Positions 50,225-60,250 of a DNA stretch of 64,000 nucleotides are shown here, piece by piece (positions within the stretch are counted from its first letter, which is position 1; each line of letters starts with the position of its first letter). The notes beneath the pieces were generated by a model that did no database searches, was not told where the DNA came from, and saw only the letters and a program-made list of their open reading frames with translations. The translations under genes were made by a program, and so were the position numbers. The DNA is from Comamonadaceae bacterium UBA4962. GTDB lineage: Bacteria; Pseudomonadota; Gammaproteobacteria; Burkholderiales; Burkholderiaceae_C. Location: assembly GCA_002397315.1 (NCBI GenBank), contig DHAE01000007.1, forward strand, positions 396,875 to 460,874, written 5' to 3'.

Positions 50225-51853
50225 TCATCGACTCCGCCGCGGGAGGGACTTGGACGCGCTGCCAGCGGATACGGCCATCCTTCCTGATTGCGACAGCAAC
50301 TCGCTGTCCATTCCAATTCGATACCCCATCCACCCAAGAACGGCCGACCACATCAACGGCAGACCAACGAACATCAGCATTAGCAGGATGTTCAGCAGCA
50401 TCCGCTTGTAGATCTGCGGCTGGCCGGAACTGAAGCTCTGCGTGATCTCCTGCATCATCGCGGAGCCGCTGAACCCGGGGTACATCGCATCGATGAGGTG
50501 GGCGTCGATCCAGCGCGCGACGAACCAGAGCACCGACCAGAACTTGACCGTGAAGATCGCCAGGGTGCCGTAGAAGGCCACCTTGAGGTCATAGCCGCTC
50601 AGGAAGATGATCATCGGCAGGAACATGTAGAGGGCCATGAGCACCAGGGCCTGGACCATGGGCAGGGCATTCAGAAGTGGGACCATGGCGAGCGAGGCGT
50701 CCAGAGCTTTGTTGGCGACGCCCCAGGTGCTGATTGCGCCGGTCACGGTCCGCCATGCGTTGGTGCCCACACCGTACTCGTCGCCCATGATCCGCTCCGG
50801 GCTCACAAACACCGGATTGGCCTTCTCGAAGCCGAGCCGGGCCACGCTGTCCTTGGCCTCATCAGCCGACTTGAACGAGAGCGTGTTCTGGACCTTCTGC
50901 GAGAGGCCTCGCCAGGCTGAGGTGTTGGTGATGAGCTTCTCGCGCAGGCCCATCGTGCCCGACTCCCACCACTCCTTGCAGGTCGGCCGTCCCCAGTCCG
51001 GATTCTGGTATCCCGCCTCGGGCGTGCCTTCCGGTGCCGGCGTCTGGATGTAGTCGGTGTCCCGGGCGAAATCTATCGGCCAGCCCGGCACCGGGTTGTA
51101 GGAGCGAATGGTGCCGTAGAAGCCCTTCTCGGTCCGGAAGAACTGGCTGCCCACCCAGTCCACGTCGGTGGGCCCGTAGCTGCTGCCTTCGGCCAGGATG
51201 GCTTTGCCGGCCGTGGAAATCGTCGCCTTGTCCATGGCCAGATATTGGCTGCGGGCGGGAATGAAGCACTCCGAGTAGAAGCGCTGCAGATCGTGCAGCA
51301 GGCCCGGGTCCTCGATCGTCGCCATCCGCGCCATGTCTTCGATGACGCGGATGTCGCGTGAGGAACTGCTCAGGCCGGCGCGGAACGCGCTGTTGATGCC
51401 TGACGAGATGCCCATGACGGCGTACCACCAGGCTGGGACGTAGCTGAGATTGCCCGCCTTGCTGAACGCACCCGAGACGGCGTCGGCCATTGCGACGTCG
51501 TAGCTCGAGCGCGTGCCGCTCTTGAGCGACACCGGTTGCGGCTCGCTGTTGTCGAGCGAGCGCGTCGGGGTGTAGCTCAGGTTGACGTTGTGGAGCGAGG
51601 TGATTGGCGTGGTCGCGAAGCAGACGGTCATCACGAAGAGCGCGGTGTACAGGCGCGTCTGCACCGATTCCAGCAGCCCGAGCACGCCGTGGAAGCCTTG
51701 GCCTTGCTCCTTGGCCTCGCGCCAAGCATTGAACACGATGAGGGCGAAGGGCAGGGCGGCCAGGCCCGTGCCGGTGATGATCTCGCCCATGATGTTGGCG
51801 AAGGCCCACCCGTACATGGTGGTGAAGAGCTCCAGGTAGCTGTCGAGCTGCAT
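50225..51853 (-). CDS. TraG N-terminal-domain conjugation protein
   Basis: 542 aa inner-membrane mating-pair-stabilisation-type protein. Hydrophobic helices at the N-terminus (about 15-45 and 70-90) and a cluster of three or four at about 385-500. The central part is soluble periplasmic-like (NWDRPTCKEWWESG... style segment at DWGRPTCKEWWES). Recognised as TraG_N from overall layout and its place as last gene of an ICE PFL-type operon. Unlike full F-plasmid TraG it lacks the C-terminal exclusion domain, as usual in ICEs. Confidence 0.85.
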   Translation of the reverse strand: MQLDSYLELFTTMYGWAFANIMGEIITGTGLAALPFALIVFNAWREAKEQGQGFHGVLGLLESVQTRLYTALFVMTVCFATTPITSLHNVNLSYTPTRSLDNSEPQPVSLKSGTRSSYDVAMADAVSGAFSKAGNLSYVPAWWYAVMGISSGINSAFRAGLSSSSRDIRVIEDMARMATIEDPGLLHDLQRFYSECFIPARSQYLAMDKATISTAGKAILAEGSSYGPTDVDWVGSQFFRTEKGFYGTIRSYNPVPGWPIDFARDTDYIQTPAPEGTPEAGYQNPDWGRPTCKEWWESGTMGLREKLITNTSAWRGLSQKVQNTLSFKSADEAKDSVARLGFEKANPVFVSPERIMGDEYGVGTNAWRTVTGAISTWGVANKALDASLAMVPLLNALPMVQALVLMALYMFLPMIIFLSGYDLKVAFYGTLAIFTVKFWSVLWFVARWIDAHLIDAMYPGFSGSAMMQEITQSFSSGQPQIYKRMLLNILLMLMFVGLPLMWSAVLGWMGYRIGMDSELLSQSGRMAVSAGSASKSLPRRSR

Positions 51854-51865
51854 GGTGGATTCCGG

Positions 51866-52318
51866 TCAGAATTTCGGGCCAGCCAGGACCATGGTCACGG
51901 CCTGGAGCAGGCGTGAAGGTCCGATAGGGACGGCAACCAGGTAGAGCGTCAGAAACAGCGCGGCGTGCCAACGCAGCGCGAGCACGCGGCGGAGCTCGCG
52001 TTTCGCTACGATTCCGCGGCGGCGGCCGATGAGCACGACCAGCCGCCACTGGATCACGATCCAGGCGCACACCGCCACCTGCACCATCACGCCCACATGC
52101 GCGGCGCCGCGCAGAGCATGCTGCAGACGGATGAACACCTCCGGTGGCATCGTCAGCACCGCAGTCAGCAGCAGCGCACCAACGCCGGCGAGCACCAGTC
52201 CGTAGAGGACCCACCCCAGCCACCGCCTGACACGGCCGCGCGCTGGCGGCCGAGCACCGGCAACTGCATCGCCGGACACCTCGGAACCAGCCGCAGGCAG
52301 ATGGGGGCCGGCGCTCAT
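51866..52318 (-). CDS. ICE membrane protein between TraG-like and PFL_4711-like genes
   Basis: 150 aa with three or four hydrophobic helices after a basic N-terminal region (RPPARGRVRRWLGWVLYGL, MVQVAVCAWIVIQW, ALFLTLYLVAVPI). Overlaps the upstream gene by 4 bases. Such a small membrane gene is found at this position in related elements; no function known. Confidence 0.65.
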   Translation of the reverse strand: MSAGPHLPAAGSEVSGDAVAGARPPARGRVRRWLGWVLYGLVLAGVGALLLTAVLTMPPEVFIRLQHALRGAAHVGVMVQVAVCAWIVIQWRLVVLIGRRRGIVAKRELRRVLALRWHAALFLTLYLVAVPIGPSRLLQAVTMVLAGPKF

Positions 52319-53700
52319 TGCTTCGGAGCCTCGACACGGCCGTCGAAGATCGGGGCTGGATCAGCCCGCGAACCGCCCGTGACCGCGGTGGACGAAGCGC
52401 CTGCCGCCAACTGGTTCTGCATGATCGCCAGGGCTGTCTCGCCGGTCATTTCCTTCCGAATGCGGAACTCGTACATCAGGTCATTGATGTACTGGGTCAG
52501 CCGATCGATCTTGGTCTGGACCTCGCTGTTGACCTGGCCATTGGCGGTCGCCTGGGGCAGGCTCAGGCCGGAAATCAGCGCGTTGCGAGCGACGAGAGCC
52601 TTGTCGATCACCTTGTGCATGGCGATCTCCTGCGAGAGCCGGTTCACGGCGACGGACCGCACGTCGGTGGGTAGCTTGCGCATCGCATCCATGAGCTGCG
52701 GGCTGACGGCCATGCCGGGGGCACTGATCTTGACCAGGTCGGCCTGGCTGAAGGTGTTCGACGTAGAGAGGGTGCGCATCGTAGGTAGCACGGTGTCGAG
52801 CTCCTGCTCAAACTTCGGCCCCAGGCCGGTGGCGGTCACTGTTGCCGTGGCGGTCGGGCAGCTGGAGTCCTGCGTGCACAGGTAGATCTTCTGATCGCCC
52901 AGGACTTCGGTGCTCCACTTCGCCAGGTCATCTGGCGTCTTGAATGCCTGGACCAGGCGCGTGGACGCGAGGGAGGAGCTGCCATAGTTGGCGGTGGCGA
53001 GCGTGCTGGCCGTCTTGTTGATGGTCAGGTTGTAGCCGGCCACGGCCAGGTCGCGCACCGGCTGGATGGGCGCAGTGCCGACGCCGCCGGCCCGCGTGCC
53101 GAACACCCAGGGCAGGCCCGCGCGCTGCGCGACCTCGTTTTTGTTGATGGCGATCTTCGCGTCGACGACGTTGCCGCCGGTGGAGGCGGCGATCTTCCAT
53201 GCATCGCCCTTGGCCAGAGCCACGTAGTCCTCATAGGGATCCTTGCCGGCCTTGATCAGCGCCTCCATGTCCTCGCAGGACTTGAGCGAGGACGCGACGA
53301 GCAGGTCGGCCTTCTGCGAGAAGTTCTGGAACAGCTGGTACAGCCCGGGCTGAGCCCGCTGCAGGAAGTAGAGCGGAAGTGCCGCGATGCCCGCCTGGAT
53401 GGCTCCGGAGATGGTGGCGCCCAGATTGGAAATGCCGTTCATGAGCGACGACCACGACGCGCCGATGTCGAACCGGCCGCACGAGTAGTTGGCGCGCACG
53501 CCGGCGCTGAACTGGTTCGCCATCATGCCGCGGTTGGGCGCGGCGCCGCCGGGAGATCCGCCACCCATGCGGTAATAGAGGCTGGATGAAGAGACGGGCT
53601 GCGCGGCCGCGGGGCATGCAGCGGCGAGCAGAGCGGCGGCCGTGCATGCAGCGACGAGCACCGGGCGCAGGCGCGGCCGCGGCAGGGCGAGTGGTGACAT
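52315..53700 (-). CDS. ICE conjugation protein, TIGR03755 (PFL_4711-like, TraH-like)
   Basis: 461 aa periplasmic protein. Signal peptide ACTAAALLAAACPAAAQ; then YYRMGGGSPGGAAPNRG, Cys-containing segments (YSCGRF, SCEDME, CTQDSSC) and a C-terminal helical region. Start at 53700 follows AAGGAC and gives a signal peptide. Recalled as the TraH-like component of PFL_47xx ICE systems, which supports pilus assembly. Family name from memory. Confidence 0.83.
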   Translation of the reverse strand: MSPLALPRPRLRPVLVAACTAAALLAAACPAAAQPVSSSSLYYRMGGGSPGGAAPNRGMMANQFSAGVRANYSCGRFDIGASWSSLMNGISNLGATISGAIQAGIAALPLYFLQRAQPGLYQLFQNFSQKADLLVASSLKSCEDMEALIKAGKDPYEDYVALAKGDAWKIAASTGGNVVDAKIAINKNEVAQRAGLPWVFGTRAGGVGTAPIQPVRDLAVAGYNLTINKTASTLATANYGSSSLASTRLVQAFKTPDDLAKWSTEVLGDQKIYLCTQDSSCPTATATVTATGLGPKFEQELDTVLPTMRTLSTSNTFSQADLVKISAPGMAVSPQLMDAMRKLPTDVRSVAVNRLSQEIAMHKVIDKALVARNALISGLSLPQATANGQVNSEVQTKIDRLTQYINDLMYEFRIRKEMTGETALAIMQNQLAAGASSTAVTGGSRADPAPIFDGRVEAPKQ

Positions 53701-53710
53701 GTCGAGGTCC

Positions 53711-55006
53711 TTACGGTACGGAAAAAAGGAACGCGCCGCGGCGCTGGCAACACACGTAGTGCTTCCACAGGTTCCAGGAATAGCCATCGGCGGAATCGGT
53801 CTGTCCGTCGCCCCACGAGGTGAGGGACAGCGAGTCGTTGGTGCCGAACTGCTGACAGCCTCCCCACACGTTCGGGTGGAGCATCTGCCACTGCGCCTTG
53901 TCCTCGTTGAAGTAGACGTAGTCCTTGACGCCCTGCAGTTCGACCTTGGCGTAGATGTGCGGTTGGGCGGAGCGGTAGATGATGGACTTCACGCGCTCTG
54001 CCAGCACGGCCGAGGCCTTTACCGGGTGCGCCTGGATGATTTCGCCGGTTCGTGGAAAGGTCGGTCCCCATGTCTGCGTGTAGCCGCTGCCGACTTCGCC
54101 CATGCCGGGAACCCAGGAGTCCGGGTAGAGCATCTCGACCGGGATAACACCACGCCAGAACGGCGCATCGAGCTCGGACTGGAAGTGCAGGCCGAAGAGA
54201 GTGGCGCTGCCCGGGCACAACAGCATGGTGCCGCCCGTCGAGCCGGTGATCATGCTGCCGATCTGCGCGAAGGTGTTGGAGGCTCCATAGACGAGGTTCG
54301 CCGTCTCGAACACCTCCATGACTTGGCTGACGCCTTGGACGCCGCGCATGATGGTCTGCAGGCTGCCGAGCAGCTGACCGGGAGAGTCAAGGATCTTGCG
54401 GGCGTCAGACGCCACGGTGGTCGCGATCGATGCGGGGACGTTGGCCCAACTGGCTGCGATACCGGGAAGCTCGCCCGGGAACTTGGCGAGCTCGAAGGGC
54501 CCTGGGATGACCAGCGTGGTGGGAAGGGTGACTTGGCCCCCGTTCGCGATGATGCTGGCCAGCATGCCAGCCGGATTTCCGATCGCATCGGCGCCCTTGA
54601 AGTTCGCCATGGCCGAAGGCGTATTGAGCCCGCCTGCGGACGAGTCGAAAAGGCTGCTGTAGACGGTGGAACTCGCGCCGTTCATGGCCGTGGCCACGAT
54701 CTTGCCGATGTCGGTCCACGGGTGCTGGATGGGGTCGTTGTATGTGCTCACCACGACGTCCGGCACGTAGTGGCTGATCTTGATCGAGGTCTCGATCCAG
54801 CAGAAGGCGAGCTTGCAGCGGAGAAAGAAGCACACACCTTCCACGCGGTACGACAGGCACGAGGCGAGGCCGGCCGCGGTGCCGGCGATCACGCCTGGCG
54901 TGGTGATGGCCTGCGCCGGCATGGGCATGCCGAGCGTGAGCACCGAGCTCGCTGCCGCGAGTGCGATTGTCTTTCGCAGAGCCGTGGCGATGCGGGTGAA
55001 CATCAT
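53711..55006 (-). CDS. ICE conjugation protein, TIGR03756 (PFL_4710-like, TraU-like)
   Basis: 431 aa periplasmic protein. Signal peptide ends MPMPAQA. TraU-type features: many cysteines in short motifs (SCLSYRVEGVCFFLRCKLAFCWIE, LLCPGSATLFG, WGGCQQFG, YVCCQRRGAF), which probably form disulfides. Starts with adjacent ATG codons at the end of the TIGR03757-like gene (overlap). Probable role in pilus assembly or DNA transfer at the periplasmic face. Confidence 0.87.
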   Translation of the reverse strand: MMFTRIATALRKTIALAAASSVLTLGMPMPAQAITTPGVIAGTAAGLASCLSYRVEGVCFFLRCKLAFCWIETSIKISHYVPDVVVSTYNDPIQHPWTDIGKIVATAMNGASSTVYSSLFDSSAGGLNTPSAMANFKGADAIGNPAGMLASIIANGGQVTLPTTLVIPGPFELAKFPGELPGIAASWANVPASIATTVASDARKILDSPGQLLGSLQTIMRGVQGVSQVMEVFETANLVYGASNTFAQIGSMITGSTGGTMLLCPGSATLFGLHFQSELDAPFWRGVIPVEMLYPDSWVPGMGEVGSGYTQTWGPTFPRTGEIIQAHPVKASAVLAERVKSIIYRSAQPHIYAKVELQGVKDYVYFNEDKAQWQMLHPNVWGGCQQFGTNDSLSLTSWGDGQTDSADGYSWNLWKHYVCCQRRGAFLFSVP

Positions 55007-55437
55007 CGTGCTCCCCTCGCTTTGGACTGCTGGTACAGGCCGACGGCGTGCTGCACGTCGGCCACACCGTAGATCACGGCCTCACGGTTGACCACCACCG
55101 CCGGCAGGCGCGTGAGCCGGTAGTGCATGGCCAGTGACATGCCGTTGGCCGCCTGCGTGATCTGGTCCTTGTATCGCGCCCGGATCTGCGCTTCCTGCTG
55201 CTGCATGTACGCCCTGGCCTGGGCCTCGTTCGCCGGCAGCCGGGCGCTGAACTGGCGGCCCAGCTGGGCGAGCGCGTCGACGCGATACACCTGGAGCACG
55301 TAGGGAGGTTGCGATGGCGTGGAGAGATTGGTTGCGCTGTTGGCAAACACCTCCACCGTGGTGATCGATGGAGCTCCCTGGGCCCACACGGCGCCAGCGA
55401 AACACAACGCCGCAGCGATCAGGATCCTACGCTTCAT
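55003..55437 (-). CDS. ICE conjugation protein, TIGR03757 (PFL_4709-like, TrbC-like)
   Basis: 144 aa. Signal peptide ends AVWAQG; mature thioredoxin-like region ends with TRLPAVVVNREAVIYGVADV, a TrbC_Ftype-like signature. Overlaps both neighbours by 4 bases, so tightly coupled translation. Confidence 0.83.
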   Translation of the reverse strand: MKRRILIAAALCFAGAVWAQGAPSITTVEVFANSATNLSTPSQPPYVLQVYRVDALAQLGRQFSARLPANEAQARAYMQQQEAQIRARYKDQITQAANGMSLAMHYRLTRLPAVVVNREAVIYGVADVQHAVGLYQQSKARGAR

Positions 55438-58328
55438 GCCCGGGCCTCCGCCAGTTTCTCGGCGACCATGTAGGCGGCCTGGAGCTCGGTGCAGCCATGG
55501 GCATCCATGAGGCGCCGACGGTGTGCTTTCTCATGCCCTTCCGTCATCGCGAGCGCGATGGGAACGGCCGGCGGCACGTTCCGGAACAGCCACTGGCCTG
55601 TCGCGCTGATGAGCACGCCCTCGGTGTACTTGGGTGGCTCCTTCACGGCCGACTCCATCATGTGCCGCTGCTCGGGCGTGAGATGGCGGAAGCGCGCCAC
55701 CTCCTCGATCTCCGACTTGTCCATCGTAAGCAGCATCCAGAACTCGCACATCGACAGCACGCGCTCCATGCTGTCCGGGAAGTCCTTCAAGTTCTGCGTC
55801 GCCAGCCAGAACCAGATGCTCAGCTTGCGCCACATCTTGGTGGCCTTGGCCACCTTCGGGCCCAGCAGATCGTTGGTGGTGATCAGGTGGCCCTCGTCGG
55901 TCAGCATGATGAGCGGACGGCCCTGGTCCTGGAACTGCTCGCCGCGCGACTGGACCGAATCGATCAGGCTGGTGTAGGCGACGGCGAGCGCATCCCCATA
56001 GCCGTCCTTCGTGAGCGTGCCCATCTCCACCAGGGTCACGTCGGCGTCTGGCCAGTCGCCTCCGTGGCGGTTGAAGAGCTTGCCGCGAAGTCCCTGGGTG
56101 AACGTCATCATCGACTGCCCCATTTCTTCGGCCCGCGCCTGGCGGTGCGCCGAGAGGGTCGGGTCGTTGTGCATCGCCATGAGGGCGATGGCGACATCCT
56201 GGGTCAGCGGATGCTTGTGGCCGTCTTTCGATGCCTGCACCGCCGCCTTGATGATGGCCCGGGTCACCAGGTATCGGTCGGCACGGCTCATACGCGCGAC
56301 CTCCGCCGCTTCGCCGCCGGTGATCATCATGATGGCGGCAATCAGCATCTCGCCGAGCAGATCCCGCTTCTCATCGACACCGTCGTCGTCGCCGTCCGGG
56401 TCCGAAGCCTGGGCGTCGATCACCGTGTCAACGGTCTCCATGATCTTCGAGCTTTTGGCGCCGTCCGCCGCCTCGTCCACGCTCAGGCCCGCATTGCGCT
56501 TCGCCTGGGACTCTGCGGCGTGGAAGGAATCCATGATCTCCTTGTCCTGCAGCAGCCGGGCACCGTGCACGAAAGGCGGCAGGGACTCCTCGCAGTCCAT
56601 GGTCAGCCGCACTCTGTGCACCGAAAGTCCCTTGGCGGCCATGTCCTTCACCAGCAGGTCGAACGACATGCCGGCATCCACGATCACCAGGCGCGGGCGA
56701 TGCACGGCCATGGAAAACATGGCCTGGTAATTCAACGTCGCGGATTTGCCCGCGCCGGTCGGCCCGAGCACGAGCATGTGCGCGTTCTTCTTGCGGTCGA
56801 GCTTGTTGAGCGGATCCATAAAAAGGGGTTCGCCGCCGCGGTTCCAGAACCACATGCCGGGGTGCGGCGTGCCGCGGGAGCGGCCGTACACGGGCGCGAT
56901 CGCGGCGATGTGGCTCGCGAACGTGAGGCGAGAGCGCAGCATGTAGCGCTGATCGAATTCGGGGTCGAAGTTGAAAGGCAACGCCCGCACGAAGCTGTCC
57001 AGCGGCACCAAGTCCTGGCGCGGATCGACGAAGCGCATGCCGGTGGGCACGAGCAGCGCATTGACCTCCGAGATCGCGGCGTCGAGCTCGGTCCGATCGC
57101 GGCCCGTCAGGTACAGCGTGACGAACATCGGGTAGAGCTTGTCGCCATTCACCATGCGCTGTAGCACCCGCTCGCACTCGGCGTGCGCCTCCATGGCGAT
57201 GGCGGTCTTCGCCCGGGACTTGTCGCGGGTCCGCTCCACCTTCCGCTCCACGAGGTGCTGCGGCGTCACCGTGATCGTCATCGACAGCATGGATCCGGGC
57301 GGCAGCCGGTCGAAACGCGCATAGCTCTCCTTGCCGCTGGTGAGCTCCGCGGAGAAGTGCCCGATGGAAGGCTGGCCTCGCAGGCTCTGCAGCGTGAGGG
57401 CTTTCACCGGCACGCCGTCGAACTCGAAGAGACCGGCATCGACGTCGGCCCGAGGCTGGCTGAGCGAGAGTGACTCGGCCAGGTCCCAGTCGAACATGCC
57501 TTCAGGCATCTCGCCGGGGTAGGGCGCCTTCTGCAGCAGTTCACCCGGCGTGGGAGCCCACGGAACATCGCGATTGAAGAAGGGCAGGAGCCATTCGTAG
57601 AAGTCGCGGCCGTTGCAGCGGCGCGCGGTGACGCCCGCCTCGGTAAAAGTTGCGAGCAACGTCGTGGCCACGGCCTCCATCTGCTTGATCGGTGCTGCCG
57701 GCTCGCTCGCCAGGCCGGTGAACTTGCGGTAGATGCAGCAGCGCACCCGGCGCGTCTGGCCCCGCCAGACCTGGCCGGTGACGAGGGTGTCGGTGAACAG
57801 GCCCTGCGGGCGCGACACCTGGTCCAAGTGCTTGCGCATCTCGGCCAGGACGGACTGGGTGTACTCGGAGGAAATGACCTCCTGCGCCCGCCGCGGGTTG
57901 TCCTTGTGCTGAGACAGGATGTAGTCGTGCAGCTGCTGGTTCAGGATCTCGACGTTGCGGTCATCGCTCAGGAAGAACTGCACGATCCAGGGCGAGCCGT
58001 CGGCCTCGGGAAGCGCCTGCAGGGCCTCCTGAACCTTGCGGGCGCGCTCCTGCAGGTAAGTGAGCGGCTGCGCCTCGGTGGCCACCGGACTGAGCTCGAA
58101 CATGGCGCCCAGGGTGGCGCCATCGCGCATGGCAAACACCTGCTCCGCCGGCGAGTAGCAAACGTAGGGCAGCAGCTCGGTGAACGACGGCGGTCTGGCC
58201 GCCATTCTTCGGCGGTCCGCCGCGGTCATGGGCTTGTCGGTAGCGCCGGAGGCCGCGGCCGATGGCGCAGCGCGTTCACCGCTCTCCCGCGCGGAGCGGC
58301 CGAGCAGCACGTCGAACCACTTCTTCAT
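55434..58328 (-). CDS. Conjugative transfer ATPase, TIGR03744 (PFL_4706-like, TraC/VirB4)
   Basis: 964 aa cytosolic-face ATPase that powers pilus biogenesis. Walker A VLGPTGAGKSATLNYQ at about residue 520; Walker B LIMLTDEGHLITT at about 807; a conserved RFDRLPPGSMLSMTITV region lies in the N-terminal half. Start at 58328 (MKKWFDVLL) is chosen for AAGGAGG upstream. Overlaps the lipoprotein gene and the TIGR03757-like gene by 4 bases each. Confidence 0.92.
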   Translation of the reverse strand: MKKWFDVLLGRSARESGERAAPSAAASGATDKPMTAADRRRMAARPPSFTELLPYVCYSPAEQVFAMRDGATLGAMFELSPVATEAQPLTYLQERARKVQEALQALPEADGSPWIVQFFLSDDRNVEILNQQLHDYILSQHKDNPRRAQEVISSEYTQSVLAEMRKHLDQVSRPQGLFTDTLVTGQVWRGQTRRVRCCIYRKFTGLASEPAAPIKQMEAVATTLLATFTEAGVTARRCNGRDFYEWLLPFFNRDVPWAPTPGELLQKAPYPGEMPEGMFDWDLAESLSLSQPRADVDAGLFEFDGVPVKALTLQSLRGQPSIGHFSAELTSGKESYARFDRLPPGSMLSMTITVTPQHLVERKVERTRDKSRAKTAIAMEAHAECERVLQRMVNGDKLYPMFVTLYLTGRDRTELDAAISEVNALLVPTGMRFVDPRQDLVPLDSFVRALPFNFDPEFDQRYMLRSRLTFASHIAAIAPVYGRSRGTPHPGMWFWNRGGEPLFMDPLNKLDRKKNAHMLVLGPTGAGKSATLNYQAMFSMAVHRPRLVIVDAGMSFDLLVKDMAAKGLSVHRVRLTMDCEESLPPFVHGARLLQDKEIMDSFHAAESQAKRNAGLSVDEAADGAKSSKIMETVDTVIDAQASDPDGDDDGVDEKRDLLGEMLIAAIMMITGGEAAEVARMSRADRYLVTRAIIKAAVQASKDGHKHPLTQDVAIALMAMHNDPTLSAHRQARAEEMGQSMMTFTQGLRGKLFNRHGGDWPDADVTLVEMGTLTKDGYGDALAVAYTSLIDSVQSRGEQFQDQGRPLIMLTDEGHLITTNDLLGPKVAKATKMWRKLSIWFWLATQNLKDFPDSMERVLSMCEFWMLLTMDKSEIEEVARFRHLTPEQRHMMESAVKEPPKYTEGVLISATGQWLFRNVPPAVPIALAMTEGHEKAHRRRLMDAHGCTELQAAYMVAEKLAEARA

Positions 58329-58810
58329 CGACGGCCTCCTTCGGAAGGCAAGCGGCCCCGGAAAGCTGCGCGGCCGCGCTGCAGATCCTCCTGCACCTCG
58401 CCAGGCAGGGCGTATTCCGTCTGCTCGTACATCGGAAACACCGTGACGTAACCCGGCACCGGGTACTTGCCCCTCGCCAAGTGCGGGTACACGACCATCA
58501 CCAGATCGGGGTTCGGCAGGCGGGCGAAACGCTGCTGCATGGGCTCGACGGCCGACCAATAGCGCTGGCTCCGCCCATCGTCGGCTGCGACAGGGCGCGC
58601 GAGCGCGTCCTGCACCAGCCGGTCCCGAGGCGTGGACCGGGAGTGCTCCGGCGCGCCGCCGGTGGCCTTGCCGCGGTAGACGTCCAGCACCGTGGGACTG
58701 CCTTCGGTCACATCCTTGAGTGGGCTTTCCCGAGGGCCGCTGACGGAGCAGCCGGCCAGCAGGGCGGCGGAGAGCGACAGGGCAGCGAGGACGCGGCTAT
58801 TCGAGGCCAT
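58325..58810 (-). CDS. Conjugation lipoprotein, TIGR03751-like
   Basis: 161 aa. Signal peptide with lipobox LLAGCS (Cys about 21), so outer-membrane lipoprotein, the TraV/VirB7-like part of the core complex. Mature PRESPLKDVTEGSPTVLDVYRG, RYWSAVEPMQQRFARLPNPDLVMVVYPHLARG. Start at 58810 overlaps the end of the TraB-like gene by 14 bases. Confidence 0.85.
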   Translation of the reverse strand: MASNSRVLAALSLSAALLAGCSVSGPRESPLKDVTEGSPTVLDVYRGKATGGAPEHSRSTPRDRLVQDALARPVAADDGRSQRYWSAVEPMQQRFARLPNPDLVMVVYPHLARGKYPVPGYVTVFPMYEQTEYALPGEVQEDLQRGRAAFRGRLPSEGGRR

Positions 58811-60242
58811 AGCGGGCTCCTGAGAGGACGTTGGAGGACTGGGTACGGTGCAAGATCTTTCGCGCGTTTGCGGGCTTGTCGATCGCGACCTCGGTGTCCA
58901 GGTGCACGACCAGCTGCTGGCCGGCCGGCGTGACCACCGCGTCGAAGCTGCTTTTGAGGCGCTCGGTGAGCCAGCGCGTGAGCTCGTCGGCTGCGCCCGA
59001 TCCCATGCGGCCCAGGGCGAAGCTGCCCGCATTGCCCGTGACGGTCGATGATGTCGAGTCGCCGCGGTTGAGCGTGGTCGTCTGCGCCTGGGCCAGCGCC
59101 TCGGCCGCCACGCCCAGACCCTTCGCGCCGAGGATGTCGGTCAGATAAGCTGGAGCGTTGGTTACGAACTTGCCCTGAATGCAGGGGTTGCCGTGCAGGT
59201 CGCTGATGAAGCCAAGATCGCTGGTATTGCCTGAGCCGAGTGCCCCGTTGGTGGACGACCCCGAGCGGCGAGCGGAGATCGTGCGGATGGTTCCGTCGTT
59301 GAAGACGAAGGTCATGCTGCGCACCTTGCCCTCCGTGCAGGACAGCGCCATGTCGCCGATCGCCACGCCGGTCACCACCATGCCGGCGAGATCCTCGGGA
59401 AGCTCCCAGCCGTTGGCCGCCAGGTTCTCCCGGCCCACGATGGCTTTGAATTGCATTGGATCGGTCACGCGGCCGTTCACGGGCACGCGTCCAATGAGGC
59501 TGGTCATTGCCGTCACGCCGGTGAGCGTGGAGTTCTCCGGCAGCGTGAAATACGGCTCCGCCTCGGGCTTTTCGGCCGCGGCCTGGGCAGCGCGCGCCGC
59601 GCTGCCGTTGCCTGCAGAGGCACCGGCACCGGCAGCCGCTGCTGCCGCAGCGGTAGCGCTGCCCGGGCTGCGCACATAGCGGGTGGTGGTCATGCCCTGG
59701 TTGTTCTGTGTCTGCGCGACGTAGCCCATCGGCGGGACGACCTTGTAGCCCACGGCACCCGCCGTGCCCTCCATCGGCATGTCCTGCGCGGCGGCACCGT
59801 CGACCGGCGCTGCCGAATGCCTGCCCAGCGAACCGAGCGTGTCGGTAGCGTTGCCCCAAGCATTCGCGATCACGTCGACGGCGCCACCGCCTGGCCGTCC
59901 CGAGCGGAGTGGCGCCGGCTGGTCGGACGCGGCCGGTGGCGCGGCCGGATCCGCGCTGGCCGCCGGCGCGGCCGTGCCGCCCGGCTTGGCCTGGCGCCGC
60001 AGTTCCTCGTTCTCTCGTAGCACGCGCTGGACGTCCTGCCGCAGTTCCCGGTTTGACGCGACCACGGTGGCCAGCGTTTCGGCCGGGGTGTCCTCGTCGG
60101 CTCCCGCGGTCTTGGGTAGCGGCACGGCCTTCATCGGCTCGGACGCCGGTGCCGCACTGCGGTTCATCGCGAAGATGGTGACCACAATCGCGATCGCGGC
60201 GATGGCGAGGATGGGGATGAAACGATTGCTCTTCACGGCCAT
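58797..60242 (-). CDS. Conjugation protein, TIGR03752 (PFL_4705-like, TraB/VirB10-like)
   Basis: 481 aa. One N-terminal TM helix (about 8-25), a short coiled coil (NRELRQDVQRVLRENEELRR), a Pro/Ala-rich periplasm-spanning linker including a run of alanines and glycines near 205, then the beta-rich VirB10/TraB-type domain (YFTLPENSTLTGVTAM, TSLIGRVPVNG). Inner-membrane-anchored scaffold of the core complex. Confidence 0.88.
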   Translation of the reverse strand: MAVKSNRFIPILAIAAIAIVVTIFAMNRSAAPASEPMKAVPLPKTAGADEDTPAETLATVVASNRELRQDVQRVLRENEELRRQAKPGGTAAPAASADPAAPPAASDQPAPLRSGRPGGGAVDVIANAWGNATDTLGSLGRHSAAPVDGAAAQDMPMEGTAGAVGYKVVPPMGYVAQTQNNQGMTTTRYVRSPGSATAAAAAAAGAGASAGNGSAARAAQAAAEKPEAEPYFTLPENSTLTGVTAMTSLIGRVPVNGRVTDPMQFKAIVGRENLAANGWELPEDLAGMVVTGVAIGDMALSCTEGKVRSMTFVFNDGTIRTISARRSGSSTNGALGSGNTSDLGFISDLHGNPCIQGKFVTNAPAYLTDILGAKGLGVAAEALAQAQTTTLNRGDSTSSTVTGNAGSFALGRMGSGAADELTRWLTERLKSSFDAVVTPAGQQLVVHLDTEVAIDKPANARKILHRTQSSNVLSGARYGLE

Positions 60243-60250
60243 GAATCACC